Positions 27,501-35,176 are shown, counted from the stretch's first letter. The stretch: DNA of 48,556 nucleotides from an uncultured Dechloromonas sp. (GCF_945957265.1 NZ_CAMFKO010000032.1:1-48556); one strand, 5' to 3'. The notes: generated by a model not told the origin, from the letters alone. Translations and numbers: made by a program.

Positions 27501-27620
27501 CGCTGCCTGGCCGCCGGCATGAAGGCCCACGTCACCAAACCCTTCGACCCCGAGGCGCTGATCGACATCGTGTGTCAAACGAGCAAGCCGCAGCACCAGG
27601 GCAGCGGACACCCTGATTAG
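24543..27620 (+). CDS. hybrid sensor histidine kinase, two PAS domains
   Basis: 1025 residues, GTG start at 24543 with AAGGA 8 bases upstream. Layout: membrane segment about 22-42; periplasmic double-Cache sensor about 45-305 (DISDRPHFLNLRDAG, GGIVYAAVPVSYF); membrane segment about 308-326; PAS 1 about 358-480; PAS 2 about 508-630; HisKA with His658 (NMSHEIRTPLNGVMGF); HATPase (VDTGIGM, GGTGLGLVISQRL); receiver about 905-1020 with LILMDLQMP. Both PAS domains carry an H-x-H-x-DG-x-x-Y-x-x-DDCP stretch (HHHHPDGSPYPLDDCP and HHSHHDGSHYSPDDCP), which looks able to hold a ligand or metal. No DNA-binding output. Its place between the aldehyde-oxidising genes and the pedF operon suggests it joins the alcohol-sensing cascade. 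Confidence 0.9.
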   Translation: MKRATYRKDYPAPGFDSRFRRSLWIGIVLINATLLLFGIWVLRDRTLAAEDQANRQAENYARILDGSITGTFQKIDLALATVVDEVEREAREGVIGSERLHDFLGAQGKHLPETLGLRVSDAAGRIRYAAAGPSSPTPRAPVDISDRPHFLNLRDAGPGAGLFVSDPVLSKISNQLIIALARRHNKPDGSFGGIVYAAVPVSYFVDRLSQLDLGERGNSGLWTRSTLIARYAKADPDGARSGATTPSQRLGELLASGIGEAKYRAVSGIDGIDRNYQFRRLDGYPIYLVIGLARDDYMEEMHRELLTPMSIVLALMIGTLLLAWQLNRSWQRQARTQMRLSQLNGALRQQHQETEAAKQRSELILGAAGDGICGIDLEGRITFINPAARSMFGWDADEGVGLSLHDATHHHHPDGSPYPLDDCPLRATLSDGTARTIDEDVYWRKDGSSFPVEYTVSALRVKGRAIGAVNVFRDISERLRTERELEEHRNNLAALVSARTSALLDTEAKASMILNSSADGLYGIDREGVIRFANPAACAILGYADPAQMIGRSAHALLHHSHHDGSHYSPDDCPSYRSLRTGAEVRVTDEVYWRADGKPIPVIYATHPMTKDGEIVGAVTSFIDASQQQAANEARERALRAAEQLARTRSEFIANMSHEIRTPLNGVMGFAAIGMRHADNSAKARDAFAKIDASGKRLLGVINDILDFSKIEAGKMQVSSTPFDIHTLVRHTVELLEERMHAKGLSLQLDLAADLPEACMGDGMRIRQVLLNVLSNAVKFTESGSVTLGIARENGQLVFTTVDTGIGMSKEQIADLFTPFYQADSSSSRKYGGTGLGLVISQRLLDLMGGDITVDSALGQGTRVVFRVPLTLPDSPPTDSPMQTESATTIDARALAGLSILAVDDESINRMVLEEILSAAGARVTLAEGGQEAVDRVRQGEGFDLILMDLQMPGLGGYEATEIIHRIAPGIPVVAQTAHAFAAERERCLAAGMKAHVTKPFDPEALIDIVCQTSKPQHQGSGHPD

Positions 27621-27662
27621 TCGAGACCCCGCTCCGCCGGCGAACCGGGCAAGCGGCACCCG

Positions 27663-27693
27663 AAAAAAAAGCCACCTGCACAGGTGGCTTTTT
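27663..27693. terminator. bidirectional terminator after the hybrid kinase
   Basis: GCCACCTG-CA-CAGGTGGC with eight A before and five T after: it works on both strands and separates the kinase from the convergent cytochrome b561 operon. Confidence 0.88.
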
Positions 27694-27746
27694 GCTGTCC
27701 GGACGATTGCGCAGCGGGATGGTTATTACTTTAGTGAGAGCAACAC

Positions 27747-27763
27747 TGCTCCAGCATGGAGCA
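27747..27763. repeat. perfect palindrome TGCTCC-N5-GGAGCA
   Basis: TGCTCCAGCATGGAGCA is symmetrical and fits the dyad seen at the sigma-54 promoters, yet lies in a convergent 3' region next to the b561 stop codon. It may be part of a terminator hairpin for the leftward operon (no T-run seen) or a stray activator site. Confidence 0.4.
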
Positions 27764-27769
27764 TGCTGT

Positions 27770-28303
27770 TCATTTTTTGAACAACCGGCCGGGCAACATG
27801 CGGGCAATCATGCCGTCGCGCAGCAGGGCATGCTTGAGCGCCCCGGCGATGTGCAGGGCGATCAGGGCCGCCCCGCTCCACACGAACACCACGTGCAGCA
27901 GCTTGAAGGTCGCGTTCATGCCCTCATCCGGCCAACCCAGCTTGGGCACCTCGACGCCGAAGAACTTCAGCGGATATTGCGTGAAGGACGAGGCCAGGTA
28001 ACCCGCCACCGGGGCGAACACCAGGAAGACATAGAGCAGGTGGTGCACCGCCGTGGCCAGCCGGGCCTCGTTGCCGACCGCCGGCGAGGGGGGCGCCGGA
28101 TGCCTTGCGCGCCACAGCAGGCGCACGACGATCAGGCCCATGGCCAGCAGGCCGAGCGACTTGTGCAGGCCGTAGGCGGCGCTGCGTTCCGCCCCCTTGG
28201 GCAGGTCGACCATGGTCCACCCCAGCCAGAGCAGCCAGACGATGACGACCGCCTGCCCCCAGTGGAGCAGGATCGCCGGCAGGGTATAGCGTTGCGCGCT
28301 CAT
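27770..28303 (-). CDS. cytochrome b561 family membrane protein
   Basis: 177 residues with four membrane helices. Haem-binding histidines of the bacterial b561 family are in place: LLHWGQ near residue 14, YGLHKSLGLL near 47, VHHLLYVFL near 88 and LLHVVFVWSG and ALHIAGALKH near 137-157. It should move electrons between periplasmic carriers and the quinone pool. Its ATG overlaps the stop of the beta-propeller gene by 4 bases (ATGA), making it the last gene of the pedF operon. A membrane outlet for electrons of the PQQ system is a reasonable inference. Confidence 0.87.
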   Translation of the reverse strand: MSAQRYTLPAILLHWGQAVVIVWLLWLGWTMVDLPKGAERSAAYGLHKSLGLLAMGLIVVRLLWRARHPAPPSPAVGNEARLATAVHHLLYVFLVFAPVAGYLASSFTQYPLKFFGVEVPKLGWPDEGMNATFKLLHVVFVWSGAALIALHIAGALKHALLRDGMIARMLPGRLFKK

Positions 28304-29238
28304 TGGATGCTCACTCCCCAGGGCAGTTCGCCGACCTCGATGTCGGCGGTTTTCTTCATCTCGGCGGTATCGATCACCGACACCGTGCCGGAACGGCCGT
28401 TGGCGACATACAACTTGCCGCCGTCAGGCGTCAGCGCCATGTTCCAGGGCCGCTTGCCGACCTCGATGCTGGCCAGCACGGCGTTGCTCGCCACGTCGAT
28501 AACCATCACCGACGGATCGCGGCCATTGGAGACGAACACCCGCCGGCCGTCGGGATGGATGGCAATGCCGTTCGGATACTGCCCGGCGGCGATCTCCGCC
28601 GTCACCCGGCGCTGCCGCACGTCGATGACGTAGACCTTGCCGGCCAGCTCGCTGGCGACGTAGGCCCGGCTGCCATCGGGCAGGAAACCGATGCCGCGCG
28701 GGCGCTTGCCGACCGGGATGCTGGCCACCTGCTTGCGACCGGCGACATCAACCACATCGACCTGCTCGGCCTCCTCCGCGCTGACGTACAGCCAGCGGCC
28801 GTCGGGGCTGAACACCGCGTGCTCCGGGTTCTTGCCCTGGACCTTGATGCGGGCCGCCTGGCGGCCATCGCTGGCGCTCAGCAGGGCAACGCTGTTGTCG
28901 TCCTCGACGGCTACCGCCAGCGTTCTGCCGTCGGGCGAGAGGCTGACGCCCTCGGGCGAATCGCCGATGCGCACGGTTTTCAGCAGCTTGCCCTCGGTCG
29001 TATCGACGATCAGCAGGCTGCCCGTCTTGCCGTCGGTCAGGTACAGCCGGCCGCCCCCGGCCGCGATGCCGCGCGGCCGCTCGCCGACGGGAATGTCGCG
29101 CAGGCGCTGGTCGGTAGCGGTATCGATGACGCTGACCGTGGCCGACTTTTCGTTAGGCACATAGGCCAGCGGGCCGGCCGCGGCCGGCCCGCCGAAGGCG
29201 GCCAGCACGGCCGCGCAGAGAAGGGAAGCGAGTCGCAT
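28300..29238 (-). CDS. PQQ-catabolism-associated YVTN beta-propeller protein
   Basis: 312 residues: signal peptide (about 1-21, ending AAAG), then seven repeats of about 42 residues with the YVTN-type pattern (YVPNEKSATVSVIDTATD..., YVANGRSGTVSVIDTA) and many RPRGIA and SPDGR turns. It matches the periplasmic beta-propeller family found with PQQ-dependent alcohol and phenylethanol catabolism. No catalytic residues are apparent; it may scaffold or protect the dehydrogenase complex. It begins 8 bases after the binding-protein gene and overlaps b561 by 4 bases. Confidence 0.88.
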   Translation of the reverse strand: MRLASLLCAAVLAAFGGPAAAGPLAYVPNEKSATVSVIDTATDQRLRDIPVGERPRGIAAGGGRLYLTDGKTGSLLIVDTTEGKLLKTVRIGDSPEGVSLSPDGRTLAVAVEDDNSVALLSASDGRQAARIKVQGKNPEHAVFSPDGRWLYVSAEEAEQVDVVDVAGRKQVASIPVGKRPRGIGFLPDGSRAYVASELAGKVYVIDVRQRRVTAEIAAGQYPNGIAIHPDGRRVFVSNGRDPSVMVIDVASNAVLASIEVGKRPWNMALTPDGGKLYVANGRSGTVSVIDTAEMKKTADIEVGELPWGVSIQ

Positions 29239-29246
29239 GGGAAGGC

Positions 29247-30095
29247 TCAGGCCGGTTGGTGGGAAATGCCGTGGCGCTTGAAGATCGCGGCGATGCTGCC
29301 ATCGCTCTTGAGTTCGGCCAGGGCGGTGCCGATGGCTTCGGCCAGCGCCTGCTCCTCGACCTTGACGGCCATGCCCAGCGGCCAGCCGTCCATCTTCAAC
29401 TCGGGCAAATGCGGCGTGTCGATGACCATCCTGGTCTGCCCCTGCAAGGCGGCCTCCAGCTCGGCGCGCTGGGCGAGCACGGCGGAAACGCGGCCGTCGG
29501 CCATGGCCTGGGCCGCTTCGGCGACGGTCTTGAAATGCACGACATTGTCGCGCAGGCGGCCGTTGAGCACCGACAGCAGGAAGGAGTCGGCCAGCGAAGT
29601 GGTCTCGACGCCGATCTTCTCGCGGGTGAACACCTCCAGCGCCACCGCCGCCGAGCCTGCCGGGGCTTTCGGAATGCGCTCCGGATTGCGCGCCAGGGCA
29701 AGGGTTTCGCGATGGTAGGCGCCGAAGATCCGCACCTTGTCGTTGGAACGTGCCAGGTATTCGTCGACCGGCACGTGCATCATCACGTCGGAAGGCTGGG
29801 CGCCGAGATAGTGCCCTTTCCAGACCATGTTGCGCAGGTCGTCGTTCATGTCCTCGTCGGCGTTGTAGCCGACCACCTCGGCGGTCACGCCCAGCTTGGC
29901 GGCAATCGCCCGGGCAATGTCGGCATCGATGCCCTTGCCCCCGGCCATCGAGTACGGCGGAAACTGGTTATAGACCGCCACCCGCAGGCGACCGCGCTGG
30001 CGCACCGAGTCCAGCGCATCCGCCGTTGCCGGCAGGCAGGCGGCCAGCGGCAGGGCGGCGCAGGCCTTCAGCCAAAGGCGGCGATCATTCTTCAT
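29247..30095 (-). CDS. quinoprotein-associated ABC-type substrate-binding protein
   Basis: 282 residues: a signal with a twin-Arg-like start (MKNDRRLWLKACAALPLAACLP), then a periplasmic binding protein type II fold (SVRQRGRLRVAVYNQFPPYS, GIDADIARAIAAKLGV, IGVETTSLADSFLL, DGWPLGMAVK). It belongs to the MoxJ-like group seen next to PQQ dehydrogenases, with no cognate permease. MoxJ-type proteins help maturation of methanol dehydrogenase, so a chaperone or metal/PQQ-loading role is plausible. The start ATG 30095 overlaps the end of pedF by 11 bases. Confidence 0.85.
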   Translation of the reverse strand: MKNDRRLWLKACAALPLAACLPATADALDSVRQRGRLRVAVYNQFPPYSMAGGKGIDADIARAIAAKLGVTAEVVGYNADEDMNDDLRNMVWKGHYLGAQPSDVMMHVPVDEYLARSNDKVRIFGAYHRETLALARNPERIPKAPAGSAAVALEVFTREKIGVETTSLADSFLLSVLNGRLRDNVVHFKTVAEAAQAMADGRVSAVLAQRAELEAALQGQTRMVIDTPHLPELKMDGWPLGMAVKVEEQALAEAIGTALAELKSDGSIAAIFKRHGISHQPA

Positions 30096-30513
30096 GGACG
30101 GTTTCCAGCCAGGTGCGGATGGCCCACATCGCTTCCTGCGACAGGATGCCCTCGAACGGCGGCATGTAAACACGGCCGTCGCGCACCGAGCCCCTGCGGA
30201 TGCGCGGCAGGAACACTTCGTCGCCCTCGTCGCCGAGCGGCAGGTAGCGCAGGTCCGGCGCGATGCCGCCGGAAATGGCGCCCAGGCCGTGGCAGCGGGC
30301 GCAGTTCTGGTTGTAGGCAGAGTCGCCGATGCGGATGGCAGTCTTGTCCTTGCGATACGGGTTGGCCGGCTGGAAGTCGGCGCCGAGGTTCTTCAGGCCG
30401 GTCGTATCGACTGCCTGCGGCACGACATCGCCGTGGGCGAACACCCCGGGTGCTGCAAGGCCGATGGACAAGGCTGCGACAAGGGCGCAGAGGGTACGGG
30501 AAGCGTGTTTCAC
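30085..30513 (-). CDS. pedF: cytochrome c550 PedF
   Basis: 142 residues, GTG start at 30513 with AGGAGA upstream. Signal peptide about 1-26 (ending GVFAHG), haem site CARCH at 71-75, Met117 in VYMPPFEG as axial ligand. The HGDVVPQAVDTTGL, NPYR, AYNQNCARCHGL, SGGIAPDLR and LSQEAMWAIRTWLE segments are those of PedF, the electron acceptor of PQQ ethanol dehydrogenases. First gene of a four-gene operon behind a consensus sigma-54 promoter. A second, diverged member is at 11484, so the two dehydrogenases may use different cytochromes. Confidence 0.92.
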   Translation of the reverse strand: MKHASRTLCALVAALSIGLAAPGVFAHGDVVPQAVDTTGLKNLGADFQPANPYRKDKTAIRIGDSAYNQNCARCHGLGAISGGIAPDLRYLPLGDEGDEVFLPRIRRGSVRDGRVYMPPFEGILSQEAMWAIRTWLETVHEE

Positions 30514-30561
30514 ATTGTCTCCTTGATTGAGGTCCGGTTACTGCCGTAGTGACTCCCCTTC

Positions 30562-30577
30562 TGCAAACCCTGTGCCA
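30562..30577 (-). promoter_or_regulatory. sigma-54 promoter of the pedF operon
   Basis: On the minus strand TGGCACAGGGTTTGCA matches the -24/-12 consensus exactly, with GG and GC 10 bases apart. Predicted start near 30551, about 38 bases before the GTG. Confidence 0.8.
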
Positions 30578-30659
30578 GGCACCCTGTCGCGACAGGCCAA
30601 AGCGGACAGTTCGCCCTTTTCGGGAAAATTCGGAGAAAATGCACAATCGCATGAACGTC

Positions 30660-30675
30660 TGGCACGCCGCTTGCT
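30660..30675 (+). promoter_or_regulatory. sigma-54 promoter of the activator gene
   Basis: TGGCACGCCGCTTGCT is a full consensus match (TGGCACG-N4-TTGCW). Predicted start near 30686, about 92 bases before the ATG. It implies that the activator depends on sigma-54 for its own expression, and so may be self-activating. Confidence 0.78.
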
Positions 30676-30722
30676 CAAAGAGGGTACGCACTGCTCGCCG
30701 CATTGCTGATAAAAAGTGCAGC

Positions 30723-30739
30723 TGTTACGTTTTGCAACA
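30723..30739 (+). promoter_or_regulatory. candidate activator-binding dyad
   Basis: TGTTACGTTTTGCAACA is a near-perfect dyad (TGTTaC-N5-GCAACA) of the type seen upstream of the aldehyde dehydrogenase. It lies about 170-190 bases upstream of the predicted pedF start and inside the leader of the activator gene, so it could activate pedF and modulate the activator. Confidence 0.5.
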
Positions 30740-30777
30740 ACACAATAAAAAAACGATCTGGAGCCTCCGGAGGAGTG

Positions 30778-32763
30778 ATGGGACAAATTCAACTACTGCC
30801 CGACGCGCACGACCAGCGTCTGCAGCAGGCAAGGCAATTATTCTTCGACCAGGGCGACCTGCCGGACGGCCTGGTCGACCCGATGATCCTGCGCTCCTGG
30901 GAGCGCTGCCGCCGCTTCGGCCTGGGCGACGCGAACTACGCCCCGGCCATGGACGCGATGGACCGCGTGGCGCTGAAGACCGAGCAGGAGCGCAACCGCC
31001 TGCTGCTCACCCAGGGCCGCTCGATTATGGAGCATGTTTTCGAGCAGATCCGCGACTCGGGCAGCATGGTCATCCTGGCCGACTCGAACGGCCTGCTGCT
31101 GGAAACCGTCGGCGACCCGGATTTCGTCAGCCGTGCCGACCGCGTCGCGCTGCTCGCCGGCGCCTCGTGGGACGAGAACCTGCGCGGCACCAACGCCATC
31201 GGCACGGCGCTCTCCGAGGAGGCTTCGATTGCCGTGCTGGGCGGCGAACACTTCCTCGAGAACAACGGCTTCCTGACCTGCTGCGCCAGCCCGATCTTCG
31301 GACCGGACGGCCGGCTGATCGGCGTCCTCGACATTTCCGGAGACTACCGCAGCCACCAGCGGCATACCCTGGGCCTCGTCCGGCTGTCGTCGGCCATCGT
31401 CGAAAAGCGCCTGTTCGAGACGGTGCACGCCCGCGAAATACTGGTCTGCTTCCACGGCCGCGCCGACTACCTGGGCAGCCCCAAGGAAGGCATGGCCGCC
31501 GTGTCGCCGGACGGCCAGGTGCTGGCCATCAACCGCAACGGCCTCGACCTGCTCGGCATCCGCCAGGTCGACGCCGTGCGCCGCGACTTCTCGATGGTCT
31601 TCGAAAGCAACCTCGCCGCCCTCGTCGACCGCCTGCGCCACAATCCGCAGGCGAGCTGCGAAATCGGCGTCAACGGCAAATCATTCCATCTCCAGCTACG
31701 CGGGCAATTGCCGCCGCAGAGCGTGGCCGGCCGCGTCTACGACGAGCTGCCGCCGGCGCGCCCCGCCCGCCGGCCGGAGAGCGGCGCTCCCCCCAAGCTG
31801 ACGCTGGACACCCTGAACACCGGCGACGTCCGTCTCCAGGCCGCCATCGACCGGGCCCGCCGCATGCTCGACCGCGACATCCCGATCCTGATCCAGGGCG
31901 AATCCGGCGCCGGCAAGGAAATGTTCGCCAAGGCCTTCCACAACAGCGGACCGCGCCGCGACGCCCCCTTCGTGGCGCTCAACTGCGCCTCCATTCCCGA
32001 GTCGCTGATCGAATCCGAACTCTTCGGCTACCAGGGCGGCGCCTTCACCGGCGCCCGCAAGGAAGGCGCGCCGGGCAAGATCCAGCAGGCCCATGGCGGC
32101 ACGCTGTTCCTCGACGAAATCGGCGACATGCCGCTCAACCTGCAGGCCCGGCTGCTGCGCGTGCTGCAGGAACGCTGCGTGACGCCGCTGGGCAGCACCC
32201 GCTCGATCCAGGTCGACATCTCGCTGGTCTGCGCCACCCACCGCAAGCTGCGCGAAGAGGTCGCCCGCGGCAGCTTCCGCGAGGATCTCTACTACCGCCT
32301 CAACGGCATGAGCGTCACCCTGCCCGCCCTGCGCGAGCGCACCGACATCCGCACCATGGTCGCCAAGCTGGCCACCGCCGAAACCGCGTCGCGCAGCGCC
32401 CCGGTGCGCTTCTCGGAAGGCGCGCTCCAGGCCATCGAGGGCTATGCCTGGCCGGGCAACATCCGCCAGCTGTTCAACGTGATCCGGGTCGCCATCGCCC
32501 TGCTCGACGACGACGAAACCCTGATTACCGAAACCCACCTCCCCGAGGAACTGTTCGAGGCCTCGCCGCTCGGCCGGGGCGCCCCTCCACCGGCGCACGA
32601 CCCGTGGGCCGCGGCACCGCTCGAGGGGCCGAACAGTCTCGACGCGATCAGCCGGCAGGCGGCGATGCGCGCGCTGGAAGCCGCCGGCGGCAACATCTCG
32701 TCGGCCGCGCGGCAGCTCGGCATCAGCCGCAACACGCTGTACCGCAAGCTGGGGCGGATGTAA
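30778..32763 (+). CDS. AcoR-type sigma-54 enhancer-binding activator
   Basis: 661 residues from ATG 30778; the longer TTG start at 30703 would leave almost no leader after the predicted promoter start. Domains: N-terminal GAF-like sensing region about 75-215 (LRGTNAIGTAL, PIFGPDGRLIGVLDISG, both typical of AcoR relatives), a PAS-like part about 230-320, AAA+ domain about 340-570 with Walker A GESGAGK at 374-380, the sigma-54 contact loop GAFTGA at 421-426, Walker B LFLDEIGDM, and a Fis-type helix-turn-helix at the end (NISSAARQLGISRNTLYRKL). Relatives respond to acetoin, alcohols or aldehydes. It has a sigma-54 promoter itself and is the obvious activator for pedF, the aldehyde dehydrogenase and the lanthanide-type dehydrogenase. 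Confidence 0.92.
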   Translation: MGQIQLLPDAHDQRLQQARQLFFDQGDLPDGLVDPMILRSWERCRRFGLGDANYAPAMDAMDRVALKTEQERNRLLLTQGRSIMEHVFEQIRDSGSMVILADSNGLLLETVGDPDFVSRADRVALLAGASWDENLRGTNAIGTALSEEASIAVLGGEHFLENNGFLTCCASPIFGPDGRLIGVLDISGDYRSHQRHTLGLVRLSSAIVEKRLFETVHAREILVCFHGRADYLGSPKEGMAAVSPDGQVLAINRNGLDLLGIRQVDAVRRDFSMVFESNLAALVDRLRHNPQASCEIGVNGKSFHLQLRGQLPPQSVAGRVYDELPPARPARRPESGAPPKLTLDTLNTGDVRLQAAIDRARRMLDRDIPILIQGESGAGKEMFAKAFHNSGPRRDAPFVALNCASIPESLIESELFGYQGGAFTGARKEGAPGKIQQAHGGTLFLDEIGDMPLNLQARLLRVLQERCVTPLGSTRSIQVDISLVCATHRKLREEVARGSFREDLYYRLNGMSVTLPALRERTDIRTMVAKLATAETASRSAPVRFSEGALQAIEGYAWPGNIRQLFNVIRVAIALLDDDETLITETHLPEELFEASPLGRGAPPPAHDPWAAAPLEGPNSLDAISRQAAMRALEAAGGNISSAARQLGISRNTLYRKLGRM

Positions 32764-32770
32764 GCGACGC

Positions 32771-32793
32771 GCCGCCCCGGCAACGGGGCGGCT
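32771..32793 (+). terminator. hairpin after the activator gene
   Basis: GCCGCCCCG-GCAA-CGGGGCGGC is a strong stem 8 bases past the stop, but without a T-run. It lies between convergent genes. Confidence 0.45.
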
Positions 32794-32796
32794 TGC

Positions 32797-33177
32797 TCAA
32801 AAAACGATCAGGGGATTGCGCGACAGCGCGACGCCGACAATGTAGGCATAGGCAGCCAGCGCCAGGACGAAATAGCGCGTCCGCAGGCTGCGGGTCCGGC
32901 CGCGCCGGAGCGCCATCACGCCGAGCAGGATGTAGGCGATCAGCCCGCACAGCTTGGCCGTCAGCCAGCCGCTGACGAACGGGTACTGGCCGCTCATCCA
33001 GGCCAGGGTCAGGGCGCTGCCGAGGAGCAGCGTATCGACGACATGGGGCAGTATCCGGGCCAGGCGATGCCGGGCCAGCGGCGATTCGCGCATCATCCAG
33101 ATGCCGCGCAGGCAGAAACCCAGCCCGCTGAGCACGACGCAGGTCACATGCAGGTGCTTGATCGCCAGGTAGCTCAT
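32797..33177 (-). CDS. SirB2 family membrane protein
   Basis: 126 residues with four predicted membrane helices and a short loop after the second. The opening YLAIKHLHVTCVVLSGLGFCLRGIWMM and the central VDTLLLGSALTLAW segment fit the SirB2 family of small inner-membrane proteins; their biochemical role is unknown. Its ATG overlaps the stop of the upstream multi-helix protein by 4 bases (ATGA), so it is the last gene of the hemerythrin operon. Confidence 0.85.
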   Translation of the reverse strand: MSYLAIKHLHVTCVVLSGLGFCLRGIWMMRESPLARHRLARILPHVVDTLLLGSALTLAWMSGQYPFVSGWLTAKLCGLIAYILLGVMALRRGRTRSLRTRYFVLALAAYAYIVGVALSRNPLIVF

Positions 33178-34475
33178 CGCAGGGCCGCCAGCTTTTCCGC
33201 CATCTCGGCCTGCGCCCGGCGATAGCGCCGGACGGCGCCGGCCAGGTTCCAGAACAGCCAGCCGTTGGCCAGCGCAAATGCCAGGCCGGCCGGCCGCGCC
33301 AGCCAGTCCGGCACGATCACCGCCGCCAGCAGCAGGGCCAGCGCCACGCTATAGGCGACCATCTGCCGCTGGGTGTCGGTGTCCGACAGGATCTTGTTCA
33401 TGGCCGGGGCAGGTATTTTGGCCTGGCCGAAATTCTGCAGGTGCAGCCAGGTCAGAAAGGCGGAAATCTTGTAGAGCATGCCGGTGATGAACGGCAGGAA
33501 ACCGCCGGCGACGATCAGGATGCCGAAGCCTATCGTCCACCCGCCCAGCTCGCTGGCCGCCGGCCACAGCGAGGAGACCAGCAGCATCAGCAGGGCGAGC
33601 ACGCTGGCCACCAGGCCGAGCTGCCAGTAGCGGTAGGTGGCGTCGGCCCGCGCCCGGCGCCGCTTTCCCTGCAGGCGCAGCGTCAGCACGCAGAAGGCGA
33701 TGCCGATGATCGCCGCCAGCCCCTGGCTCAACTGCACCAGCCAGCCCATGTCCCCCAGCACGCCGCCGCTCCACAGCAGCAACAGCAGCAGCATGGCCAC
33801 CGGGAACCACCAGCTGGGCCGCGCCGGGTAGCCCGGGGTCAGCTGGAACATCGGCACGACGACGTAGGCCATGGCGACGAGCAACACCCCGGCCCAGCCG
33901 CCCAGCCCCCAGCCGGCATGGAGGTCGGCAAGCGCGGCGAGCGGCACCGGCCAGCCATAGATCAGGGCGAAGGCCATCAACATGCCGAGCCCGACCACGG
34001 CGGCAAGCCCGACGAGCGCCAGCTTGAGGCCGCGGATGGTCGGGCTGGTCGACGGCACCCCCGCCAATGCCCGGACGCAAACCGCCAGGAAATACAGCAG
34101 GGTGCCCCCCAGCAGCAGCGCGGCGACGCCCAGCACGCCGGGGGTGGCGGCCAGGAAACCGGCGGCCAGCAGCAGCACCCCGCCACTGAGCCCGACATGG
34201 ACGATGCGGGCGACGCGCAGCGGGTTCCCGAGGTTGGCGCCGGCGACCACCGGCAGGATCTGGATCAGCGCGCCCAGCATGACCTGCAGCATGAAACCCA
34301 CCGTCACCAGATGGGTGGCCGCCAGGGTGCCGGGCATCCAGCGCGAGGCCATCAGCGGCGCCCCGCTCCAGGCCAGCAGCAGGCCGGCGAGAACGGCGAA
34401 CAGGGGCGCAGTCAGGAAGAAGCGCAATGGCGCCGCGAAAGGCGGCGCGTTTTCAAAGGACAGCAAGGCTTGCAT
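33174..34475 (-). CDS. polytopic membrane protein, NnrS/haem-copper-oxidase-like
   Basis: 433 residues with about twelve membrane helices. Conserved-looking histidines sit within or near helices: ATHLVTVGFMLQVMLGALIQI (near 54), IVHVGLSGG (near 92), DLHAGWGLGG (near 186) and LTWLHLQNFG (near 345). The pattern recalls NnrS and subunit I of haem-copper oxidases, which bind haem and copper, but I cannot assign it firmly. Cotranscription with hemerythrin and DUF2249 genes behind an FNR/DNR-type box suggests a role in nitric oxide or low-oxygen metabolism. Confidence 0.7.
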   Translation of the reverse strand: MQALLSFENAPPFAAPLRFFLTAPLFAVLAGLLLAWSGAPLMASRWMPGTLAATHLVTVGFMLQVMLGALIQILPVVAGANLGNPLRVARIVHVGLSGGVLLLAAGFLAATPGVLGVAALLLGGTLLYFLAVCVRALAGVPSTSPTIRGLKLALVGLAAVVGLGMLMAFALIYGWPVPLAALADLHAGWGLGGWAGVLLVAMAYVVVPMFQLTPGYPARPSWWFPVAMLLLLLLWSGGVLGDMGWLVQLSQGLAAIIGIAFCVLTLRLQGKRRRARADATYRYWQLGLVASVLALLMLLVSSLWPAASELGGWTIGFGILIVAGGFLPFITGMLYKISAFLTWLHLQNFGQAKIPAPAMNKILSDTDTQRQMVAYSVALALLLAAVIVPDWLARPAGLAFALANGWLFWNLAGAVRRYRRAQAEMAEKLAALR

Positions 34476-34505
34476 CGTTGCAGCGCGGCAGCAGCCGATG
34501 CCCGG

Positions 34506-34733
34506 TCAGCGCGAAATCAGGATTTCGAATGTGCCGTCGGGCATCAGTTCGGTTTCGTAGTCGTGGCCGTTCTGACGCAGGACCTTGTACAGCGGATGCG
34601 GCTCGCGGAAGAGCAGAAGCAGCATTTTCTCGCCGTCCTTCAGGGTATCGAGCATTTCCATGGTCGCCACGAACGGGCCGGGCGGCTCCATGTAGCGGGC
34701 ATCAACGACATGCGGGGTCTTCGGGTGGCTCAT
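34506..34733 (-). CDS. DUF2249 protein
   Basis: 75 residues from ATG 34733. The start VVDARYMEPPGPFVATMEMLDTL, the LLLLFREPHPLYKVLRQNG motif and the closing GTFEILI strand are those of DUF2249, a small TusA-like fold often next to hemerythrins and denitrification genes. Its ATG overlaps the hemerythrin stop by 4 bases. No activity established. Confidence 0.85.
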   Translation of the reverse strand: MSHPKTPHVVDARYMEPPGPFVATMEMLDTLKDGEKMLLLLFREPHPLYKVLRQNGHDYETELMPDGTFEILISR

Positions 34734-35176
34734 TCGTCGCACAGCTCCATTTCCAGCCGTTCGAGGACGGCGGGCAATTCCGCCGAGAGATGCTGGTCGC
34801 ACATCGGGTAGAGAATGTTCTCTTCCTTCATGTTGTGCTGCTGCATCATGATCAGCAAGGTTTCGGCCAGGCCGAGGTAATCGTCGGTATCGCCCGACTC
34901 GATGGCGTTCCGGGCATCGTCGAGCAAGGCGCGCATTTGCTGGTGTTCCATGCGCATCACCTGGGTCGGCCCCATGCTCATGCCGGTCTTGGCCTCGAAA
35001 GTCGGGAACAGGGTTTTCTCCTCGCATTCGAAATGCGCCAGCACCGAGGACTGGAAATGCCCGAAGGCCGCGCGGGCAGCCGCGATGTTCTGCTTGCCGA
35101 TGGCCTGCTCGGCCTCGGCGAAGAAATCATCGCAACGGCGATGATCGTCGGTCATGAAACTGCGTATGGTGGTCAT
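34730..35176 (-). CDS. hemerythrin-like diiron protein
   Basis: 148 residues, all-helical. Diiron ligands of the HHE family are visible: DDHRRCDDFF near residue 11, HFECEEKTLFP near 48-58, MEHQQM near 77 and QQHNMKEENILYP near 112-124. Such proteins bind oxygen or nitric oxide or repair iron centres (as YtfE/RIC and relatives do). It is the first gene of a four-gene operon (hemerythrin, DUF2249, NnrS-like, SirB2) with an FNR/DNR-type site 62 bases upstream. Confidence 0.9.
   Translation of the reverse strand: MTTIRSFMTDDHRRCDDFFAEAEQAIGKQNIAAARAAFGHFQSSVLAHFECEEKTLFPTFEAKTGMSMGPTQVMRMEHQQMRALLDDARNAIESGDTDDYLGLAETLLIMMQQHNMKEENILYPMCDQHLSAELPAVLERLEMELCDE

Noticed and set aside
30703..30777. 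Longer N-terminus of the sigma-54 activator from TTG 30703
   Set aside because: It would start about 17 bases after the predicted transcription start, has no ribosome site, and the extra residues do not look like the family; ATG 30778 begins the conserved part.
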